From assembly GCF_014287955.1 (NCBI RefSeq), contig NZ_JACOPD010000008.1:70397-134396 (forward strand): DNA of 64,000 nt. Reading direction: 5' to 3'. Each line of letters begins with the position of its first letter. The stretch's first letter is position 1. The stretch comes from Lachnospira hominis (ex Liu et al. 2021) (GTDB lineage: Bacteria; Bacillota; Clostridia; Lachnospirales; Lachnospiraceae). The position numbers were made by a program, and so were the translations under genes. Below are positions 58,718 through 64,000 of the stretch, in pieces. The notes beneath the pieces were generated by a model. That model searched no databases. It saw nothing but the letters and a program-made list of their open reading frames with translations, and was not told the DNA's origin.

Positions 58718-59185
58718 ATGAAAATACAGACAAAGTGGTTTGGGGAAATTGATACAACAGAAGATAAAATAATAACATTTGAAAAAGGAATAATAGGATT
58801 TGAAGATTTCAAAAAGTTCACGATAGTTGTTGATGCCGAAAAGGAATCAGAAAATACAATAATGTGGCTTCAGTCAGCAGAAGAACCTTCGCTTGCACTT
58901 CCTATTATCAAACCGGAAATTGTAAAAGAAGATTACGATCCTATAGTGGAAGATGAACTTATAAAATCACTTGGTGAAGATATAGAAAATGCATATCTTG
59001 CCGTGTATGTCACAATAACAGTTCCATCGGACCTTACAAAGATGACATGCAATCTTAAAGCACCAATAATAGTAAATATGGATACAATGAAAGGAACGCA
59101 GCTCATTGCCGGTAATGAAGATTATCAGGTTAGATTTCCTATTTACGATATACTTGATGCAAAAAAACAGAAGGATGGTGAGTAG
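58718..59185 (+). CDS. fliW: Flagellar assembly factor FliW
   Basis: 155 residues. [39 protein letters not shown] and [20 protein letters not shown] are characteristic. FliW binds flagellin in the cytoplasm; when flagellin is low, FliW instead binds and inhibits CsrA, so that flagellin is translated. csrA begins 1 base after its stop codon. Confidence 0.93.
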   Translation: MKIQTKWFGEIDTTEDKIITFEKGIIGFEDFKKFTIVVDAEKESENTIMWLQSAEEPSLALPIIKPEIVKEDYDPIVEDELIKSLGEDIENAYLAVYVTITVPSDLTKMTCNLKAPIIVNMDTMKGTQLIAGNEDYQVRFPIYDILDAKKQKDGE

Positions 59186-59186
59186 G

Positions 59187-59411
59187 ATGCTGGCATTATC
59201 AAGAAAAAAAGATGAGGCAGTTATTATCAATGATGACATAGAGATTACTATAATCGAGATAAAAGGCGACCAGGTTAAAATCGGTATATCAGCACCAAAA
59301 TCAGTTCCAATCTATAGAAAAGAAGTATATATGCAGATTCAGAATGCCAACAAGGAGGCGGCACAGTCTGTAGATATAAAAAATATCAAAGAGTTGTTTA
59401 CAAAAAAATAG
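59187..59411 (+). CDS. csrA: Carbon storage regulator CsrA
   Basis: 74 residues from the ATG at 59187. [40 protein letters not shown] and [12 protein letters not shown] match CsrA fully. It is an RNA-binding dimer that blocks ribosome binding on messages with GGA in hairpin loops. Fused in context to fliW, the natural antagonist in Firmicutes. A likely target is the flagellin leader at 63187-63210. Confidence 0.95.
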   Translation: MLALSRKKDEAVIINDDIEITIIEIKGDQVKIGISAPKSVPIYRKEVYMQIQNANKEAAQSVDIKNIKELFTKK

Positions 59412-59421
59412 AAAAACGGGT

Positions 59422-59448
59422 TAATTATAAAACTCATTTTTCCGATAT
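59422..59448 (+). promoter_or_regulatory. Sigma-28 promoter before flaG
   Basis: TAAT (59422-59425), 15 bases, TCCGATAT (59441-59448). It would drive flaG, fliD and fliS apart from the upstream operon. Confidence 0.65.
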
Positions 59449-59504
59449 ACAACGTAGCACATAGGAAAACATGATATTATCTATCACACGGAGGTGGATT
59501 TAAG

Positions 59505-59915
59505 ATGGGAATGGAATCAATAAGCAGAGTTACAGCAGCACAGAGTTATCAGGCAAACACAGCTGCAAGCCAGCCGGCACCTGTAACTAATGTAGAGACA
59601 TCTGATGCCGTAGCACAGGATAAGCAGACAGAAGTAAAGTCAAGCCAGCAGTCAGATAACACGGGCAGCAGCCAGACATCTGACAATTCAGATAAAAATG
59701 CGGCAACAATGAAAGACATGAGCGAGATTAATAAGATTATTAACCGCAATACTGTTGCTGAATTCGGCTATAATGAGCCAACTAACAGAATAACAATTAA
59801 AATTAAAGACAGGGATACAGATGAAGTTATAAGAGAGATTCCATCTGAAAAGGCATTAAAGATGCTTGAAAAAGCATGGGAGATAGCCGGAATTCTTGTT
59901 GATGAGAAGAGATAA
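59505..59915 (+). CDS. flaG: FlaG-family flagellar protein
   Basis: 136 residues. The N-terminal 65 residues are Ser, Gln and Thr rich and disordered; the C-terminal 60 (INKIINRNTVAEFGYNEPTN, RITIKIKDRDTDEVIREIPS, EKALKMLEKAWEIAGILVDE) are the FlaG domain. FlaG affects filament length in several bacteria. It lies directly before fliD in many flagellar clusters. Confidence 0.85.
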   Translation: MGMESISRVTAAQSYQANTAASQPAPVTNVETSDAVAQDKQTEVKSSQQSDNTGSSQTSDNSDKNAATMKDMSEINKIINRNTVAEFGYNEPTNRITIKIKDRDTDEVIREIPSEKALKMLEKAWEIAGILVDEKR

Positions 59916-59963
59916 GTATACAATGATTGTTTAAGCACACGGAGGTGCAGATAGGAGTATAAT

Positions 59964-62123
59964 ATGCCAATAAGATTATCAGGATTATCATCAGGTCTTG
60001 ATACTGAATCACTCGTAAGTGCTTTAGTATCATCATATACATTACAGAAGGATAACCTTGTAAAAGCACAGACAAAACTTTCATGGAAGCAGGAAAGCTG
60101 GAAGACTATGAATAAAAGTATTTACAGCTTTTACACAGGAAAATTGTCTTCTATGAGATTTTCAAAAAATTATAACTTAAAAACAGCCACAGTTTCAAAC
60201 AGTTCATATGCTAAAGTTACAGCAAGTTCTTCTGCTGTAAATGGTACACAGACACTTAAAGTCAATAAGCTTGCAGCCACAGGATATCTTACAGGCGGCG
60301 AAATAAGCGGAACTGATGACAACGGCAAAGATGCTAAGCTTAGTGGAAGTTCTAAACTCAGCAATGTTAAAGGAATTGGAGATTTGTCAGATGGCAAAGT
60401 GACAGTAACTGTTGATGGTAAGACAAGAGATATTGCGGTATCAGGTGATATGACAATTAATAAGTTTGTCACAGAATTAAAGGAAGCAGGCCTTAATGCA
60501 AACTTTGATTCCGAAAACCAGAGATTCTTTATCAGTGCAGCAAAGTCAGGTGAAAGCCATGATTTTTCAATAGTTTCTAATAATCAGAATGGTCTTAATG
60601 CACTTAAAGGACTTGGAATATACACAACAAAAGACAGCAAAGGCAATGCCTCAGCTGATATGGCTGAATATACAAAGTGGGCTAATTATAGCACGGCTAA
60701 GCTTGATGCTATCAAGCAGTCTGCATATGAAAGCAAGAAAATCAATTATGCTGACCGGGCAAAATCTTATGCAGATAAGTACAATGCAGCTAAAAAAGTT
60801 GTAGATACTATAGATGCTGACGATACATGGGCAGGCATTGATAATGCAAAAGCAAAGTTGTCAAAAAAACAGACAGATTTTACTGATAAATATAAAGATT
60901 ACGTTAAAAAAGATGATGATGGCAACGATGTAAAAGACAGCAGTGGCAATATTGTATATGATACAGATAAGCTTGAAAAAGATGGCAAGCTTACAGAATA
61001 TAATGCCGAAAAGAAATCAATTGATGCGTTAAATAATAATATTACAACATATGAGACTAATAAAAAAACAATGGAAGATACAGCTTCATATGTTACAATA
61101 AAAGATGACGGAAGTGCAGCTGCTGCAACAGCAGATGATGCAGATAAATCAGCATATGATAAGATTGTCGCGGAAGTTGATACAGATAATGCAAAGATTA
61201 AGTCTGACTCAGATGCTGCAATAGATGCAAAGGCAGCATTTGCAAAGCAGATGGTAAGCTCATCAGGTGATGATTCAACAGGTGCGGTAAGAATTACAGG
61301 CAGCGATTCAGAGATTGTATTAAATGGTGCAACATTTAAGAATAATACTAATAATTTTTCAATTAATGGACTTACAATCCAGGCAACAGCACTTACAGGC
61401 AATGAAACAGTATCAATTACAACGGATACAGATATAGATGGTATCTATAAGCAGATTAAAGATTTCTTCAAAGATTATAATGAATTGATTAAAGCTATGG
61501 ATACAGCTTACAATGCAGATAGTTCCAAGGGTTATGAACCTCTTACAAGCGATGAAAAAGAGGCAATGACAGATGATGAAGTCAAAGAGTGGGAGAAGAA
61601 GATTAAAGATTCTCTTTTAAGAAAAGATTCAACGCTTGGCAATGCATCTACAGCTATGAAGACGATTATGTCATCATCAATCAGCATTAATGGTAAGAGC
61701 TATTCATTAGCTAACTTTGGTATTAAGACACAGGGGTATTTCAGTTCAGGTACTAATGAAAAAGGTGTATTCCATATAGATGGTGATTCAGACGATTCAG
61801 TTTCATCAGCTAATGAAGATAAGTTAAAAGCTGCACTTGCAAGTGACCCTGATACAACAATATCATTCTTCTCACAACTTGCATCAAATCTTTACAGCGA
61901 TTTGACGAAGAGAATGTCATCTACAAGCATGAGAAGTATATATACAATATACAATGACAAGCAGATGGCGACAGAGTATTCAACATATACAACTAAGATT
62001 TCTGATAAAGAGACAGAGATAAGTACATGGGAAGATTATTATTACAATAAATTCTCTAAGATGGAGTCTGCACTTGCTAAGCTTAACCAGACACAGTCTT
62101 CACTTTCAGGATATTTCTCTTAA
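59964..62123 (+). CDS. fliD: Flagellar filament cap protein FliD
   Basis: 719 residues. IRLSGLSSGLDTESLVSALV at the start, NGTQTLKVNKLAATGYLTGG, GLTIQATALTGNETVSITTD and the coiled C-terminus YNKFSKMESALAKLNQTQSS match FliD. It is longer than usual because of a repetitive Lys/Asp/Ala-rich coiled segment at about residues 230-430. It caps the filament and directs flagellin addition. Confidence 0.9.
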   Translation: MPIRLSGLSSGLDTESLVSALVSSYTLQKDNLVKAQTKLSWKQESWKTMNKSIYSFYTGKLSSMRFSKNYNLKTATVSNSSYAKVTASSSAVNGTQTLKVNKLAATGYLTGGEISGTDDNGKDAKLSGSSKLSNVKGIGDLSDGKVTVTVDGKTRDIAVSGDMTINKFVTELKEAGLNANFDSENQRFFISAAKSGESHDFSIVSNNQNGLNALKGLGIYTTKDSKGNASADMAEYTKWANYSTAKLDAIKQSAYESKKINYADRAKSYADKYNAAKKVVDTIDADDTWAGIDNAKAKLSKKQTDFTDKYKDYVKKDDDGNDVKDSSGNIVYDTDKLEKDGKLTEYNAEKKSIDALNNNITTYETNKKTMEDTASYVTIKDDGSAAAATADDADKSAYDKIVAEVDTDNAKIKSDSDAAIDAKAAFAKQMVSSSGDDSTGAVRITGSDSEIVLNGATFKNNTNNFSINGLTIQATALTGNETVSITTDTDIDGIYKQIKDFFKDYNELIKAMDTAYNADSSKGYEPLTSDEKEAMTDDEVKEWEKKIKDSLLRKDSTLGNASTAMKTIMSSSISINGKSYSLANFGIKTQGYFSSGTNEKGVFHIDGDSDDSVSSANEDKLKAALASDPDTTISFFSQLASNLYSDLTKRMSSTSMRSIYTIYNDKQMATEYSTYTTKISDKETEISTWEDYYYNKFSKMESALAKLNQTQSSLSGYFS

Positions 62124-62136
62124 AAATAATTAGTTT

Positions 62137-62171
62137 ATATGTCTGCACAAAATCTGGTTGTGCAGGCATAT
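62137..62171 (+). other. Hairpin between fliD and fliS
   Basis: ATGTCTGCACAA pairs with TTGTGCAGGCAT. No T-run follows, so it is more likely an mRNA stabiliser or processing site than a terminator. Confidence 0.45.
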
Positions 62172-62203
62172 GGACGTTAAAGAAAGGTACGGGTTACTAA
62201 GGG

Positions 62204-62590
62204 ATGGCATTTAATCAGGCAAATCAGGCATATGCAGAATATAACAGAAATAAAGTTCTTACGGCATCACCGGCGGAACTTACGCTTCTTTTATATGAGG
62301 GAGCTATAAAATTCTGCAATATTGCAATTATAGGCTTGGAACAAAATGATATGGAGAAAGTTCATAACAATATCATAAAGGTAGAAAATATAATAGAAGA
62401 ATTTCAGGCGACGCTTAATCATAAATATCCGGTTGCAGAAGATTTTGATAAGATATATAAGTATATATATAATCTTTTAGTTGAGGCTAACATTAAAAAA
62501 GATAAAGAGCTTCTTGAACAGGCATTAAATGAACTTCGAGGCATGCGTGATACATGGAAAGAAGTAATGGCAAAAGCAAAGCAGGGTTAA
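62204..62590 (+). CDS. fliS: Flagellin chaperone FliS
   Basis: 128 residues. FNQANQAYAEYNRNKVLTAS, PAELTLLLYEGAIKFCNIAI and LRGMRDTWKEVMAKAKQG are typical of FliS. It binds newly made flagellin and takes it to the export gate. Followed by another helical chaperone-like gene after 18 bases. Confidence 0.93.
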   Translation: MAFNQANQAYAEYNRNKVLTASPAELTLLLYEGAIKFCNIAIIGLEQNDMEKVHNNIIKVENIIEEFQATLNHKYPVAEDFDKIYKYIYNLLVEANIKKDKELLEQALNELRGMRDTWKEVMAKAKQG

Positions 62591-62608
62591 TTACTAAGGC
62601 GGTGAATC

Positions 62609-63085
62609 ATGGAAACAGAAAATTATGTTCAGATGATGACAGACAGCCTGATAATGAAAAAAGATATACTTGAAAAAGTTATAGTGCTAAGCGAAGCACA
62701 AAATGGTATATTGGCTGCAGCAGAATTTGATGAGAAAGCTTTCCGTGAAAATATTGATGAGAAAGCAGAACTCATAGATAAGATAGAAAGACTTGATGAC
62801 GGATTTAATTCACTTTTTGCAAGAGTTAAGGAAACTCTTGACGGACATAAAGATGAATACAAATCAGAAATAATCGTTATCAAAGAACTGATAAAAAGTG
62901 TAACTGAGCTTGCAGTGCGGGTTCAGGCACAAGAGGCAAGAAATAAAGTTCTTGCTGAAAACAGATTTGCCCAGATGAGAAAAGAAGTTTCAAATGCGAA
63001 GAGAAACACTCAGGCGGCAAGTACATATTATAACAGCATGAACAAGCTGAATTTTGAGCCACATCTTATGGATCAAAAAAAATAA
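62609..63085 (+). CDS. FlgN/FliT-like helical protein
   Basis: 158 residues, all helical, with NYVQMMTDSLIMKKDILEKV, FRENIDEKAELIDKIERLDD, GFNSLFARVKETLDG and a basic C-terminus (ENRFAQMRKEVSNAKRNTQA). Size, charge and place after fliS suggest a flagellar export chaperone such as FliT, but the sequence alone is not a certain match. It ends 19 bases before the flagellin promoter region. Confidence 0.55.
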   Translation: METENYVQMMTDSLIMKKDILEKVIVLSEAQNGILAAAEFDEKAFRENIDEKAELIDKIERLDDGFNSLFARVKETLDGHKDEYKSEIIVIKELIKSVTELAVRVQAQEARNKVLAENRFAQMRKEVSNAKRNTQAASTYYNSMNKLNFEPHLMDQKK

Positions 63086-63104
63086 AAAAGATTATATTCG
63101 GGGG

Positions 63105-63131
63105 TAAAGTTTAAAACAGAATCACCGATAT
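63105..63131 (+). promoter_or_regulatory. Sigma-28 promoter of flagellin
   Basis: TAAA (63105-63108), 15 bases, ACCGATAT (63124-63131), nearly the ideal SigD consensus. The start codon is 88 bases further on. Confidence 0.85.
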
Positions 63132-63176
63132 AATATATAACAGGTTATTAAATAAATAACCTAAACAAAATAATAT

Positions 63177-63210
63177 TAGTGGCAGGGACGCCACTGTAAA
63201 TTCAAGGAGG
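63177..63210 (+). promoter_or_regulatory. CsrA-type sites in the flagellin leader
   Basis: AGTGGC and GCCACT make a hairpin with AGGGAC in the loop (63178-63195), and the Shine-Dalgarno AAGGAGG (63204-63210) is a second GGA site. This two-site layout is the same as the Bacillus hag leader controlled by CsrA and FliW. Confidence 0.65.
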
Positions 63211-63218
63211 AAACAATT

Positions 63219-64000
63219 ATGGTAGTACAGCACAATTTATCAGCAATGAACACTAGCAGACAGATGAACAGTGTATCAAGTGCAATGTCAAAGTCAACAG
63301 AAAAGTTATCATCAGGTTACAAGATTAACCGTGCAGGTGATGATGCAGCTGGTCTTTCAATTTCAGAAAAGATGAGAAGCCAGATCAGAGGTCTTAACAA
63401 GGCTGCTTCAAATGCACAGGATGGTATCTCTCTTGTACAGGTAGCAGAAGGTGCTCTTAATGAGACACATTCAATCTTACAGAGAATGAACGAACTTGCT
63501 ACACAGGCAGCTAACGATACTAATACATCTGTTGATAGAGATGCTATCCAGCAGGAACTTAACCAGCTTACAAGCGAAATTGACAGAATCCAGTCTACAA
63601 CACAGTTCAACTCAATGAACCTCTTAGACGGTACATTCTCATCAAAGCAGCTTAAGCTTCAGGTTGGTGCTTTACAGGGTCAGTCAATTGGTGTATCTAT
63701 TGCAAAGATGAGTGCTTCAAAGCTTGGTCTTGCAGGTACAGATGGTAAAGTTTCATTAAAAGTATCAGCATTCTCAACAGCAGGTGCAGCAATGAAGACA
63801 ATTCAGGCTGCTATCAAGACAGTATCTGATACACGTTCAAAACTCGGTGCTATCCAGAACAGACTTGAGCACACAATTAACAACCTTAACACAACAAGTG
63901 AGAATACACAGGCAGCTGAATCACGTATCCGTGATACAGATATGGCTAGTGAAATGGTTGAGTACAGCAAGAACAATATCCTTGCTCAGGCAGGTCAGTC
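63219..64000 (+). CDS. fliC: Flagellin, 3' end outside the window
   Basis: At least 260 residues. The N-terminal D0/D1 part VVQHNLSAMNTSRQMNSVSS, KLSSGYKINRAGDDAAGLSI, EKMRSQIRGLNKAASNAQDG and NELATQAANDTNTSVDRDAI is clear. The C-terminal helix RIRDTDMASEMVEYSKNNIL is almost complete, so only about 10-20 residues are missing. The middle is short, so this is a small flagellin. It has its own sigma-28 promoter and CsrA-type leader. Confidence 0.97.
   Translation, partial: MVVQHNLSAMNTSRQMNSVSSAMSKSTEKLSSGYKINRAGDDAAGLSISEKMRSQIRGLNKAASNAQDGISLVQVAEGALNETHSILQRMNELATQAANDTNTSVDRDAIQQELNQLTSEIDRIQSTTQFNSMNLLDGTFSSKQLKLQVGALQGQSIGVSIAKMSASKLGLAGTDGKVSLKVSAFSTAGAAMKTIQAAIKTVSDTRSKLGAIQNRLEHTINNLNTTSENTQAAESRIRDTDMASEMVEYSKNNILAQAGQ

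Noticed and set aside
1..64000. tRNA or rRNA genes and insertion sequences
   Set aside because: No cloverleaf, rRNA signature or DDE-type transposase gene was seen while reading through.

Overview
The window looks like the chromosome of a motile, spore-forming gut Firmicute of the family Lachnospiraceae. Three signs point there: a Clostridia-type flagellar cluster (mbl-flhO-flhP-like start, TIGR03826/flgM/flgN/flgK/flgL/fliW/csrA/flaG/fliD/fliS/flagellin), a spoIIID gene, and AT-rich codon use in the right half. The genus is not fixed by the sequence; a Lachnospira/Roseburia/Agathobacter-like host is an inference.

The left half (1 to about 32.86 kb) is a nest of mobile elements. The outer layer ends with a Tn916-type right end (XRE regulators, two resolvase-fold proteins, PemK/MazF-like toxin, Xis, tyrosine integrase at 31.49-32.69 kb). 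Inside it, a macro-domain gene is cut by element A, an integrative mobilizable element (sigma-like regulators, RecA-fold Rep-like ATPase, inverted iterons with a MobV-type oriT, MobV relaxase, ParB-like protein, large serine recombinase). Element A's recombinase gene is itself split by element B (about 5.73-22.43 kb). Element B is a GC-richer Tn4451/Tn1549-type composite. It carries TnpX/TnpW, a sigma/HTH pair, an attenuator-controlled operon for a Cys-rich KTR protein and a Cfr/RlmN-like radical SAM methyltransferase, two MobC/oriT modules, a HelD-like RNA polymerase-recycling ATPase, VirD4 coupling protein, PcfB and a DUF6017 replication protein. The conjugation core of B is lost: one relaxase is fused at its 3' end to an inverted VirB4 fragment, the second relaxase is a 39-codon stub, and Maff2 is cut short. 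B is therefore probably excisable and mobilizable but not self-conjugative.

Between the right end of A and the integrase (24.1-31.4 kb) lies outer-element cargo. It holds an alpha-CTD-like protein, an SOS-like island (S24 repressor divergent from a Y-family polymerase, then a LexA DNA-binding-domain-only protein), two intergenic regions with strong RNA-like structure, and a tight regulator/toxin operon leading to xis-int.

From 32.9 kb on the sequence is chromosomal: low-molecular-weight phosphatase, an HD-MBL fusion hydrolase, TrpB2-like synthase, RecQ, a MATE exporter, MgtE with an upstream leader ORF and attenuator, SpoIIID, an HD-GYP protein, a SAM-I riboswitch with metK, a CmpB-like membrane protein, and then the flagellar cluster from mbl to flagellin, interrupted by recD2 and comFC. 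Sigma-28 (SigD-type) promoters are visible before flgM, flaG and flagellin. The flagellin leader carries two GGA sites fitting CsrA/FliW control, and both csrA and fliW are in the cluster.
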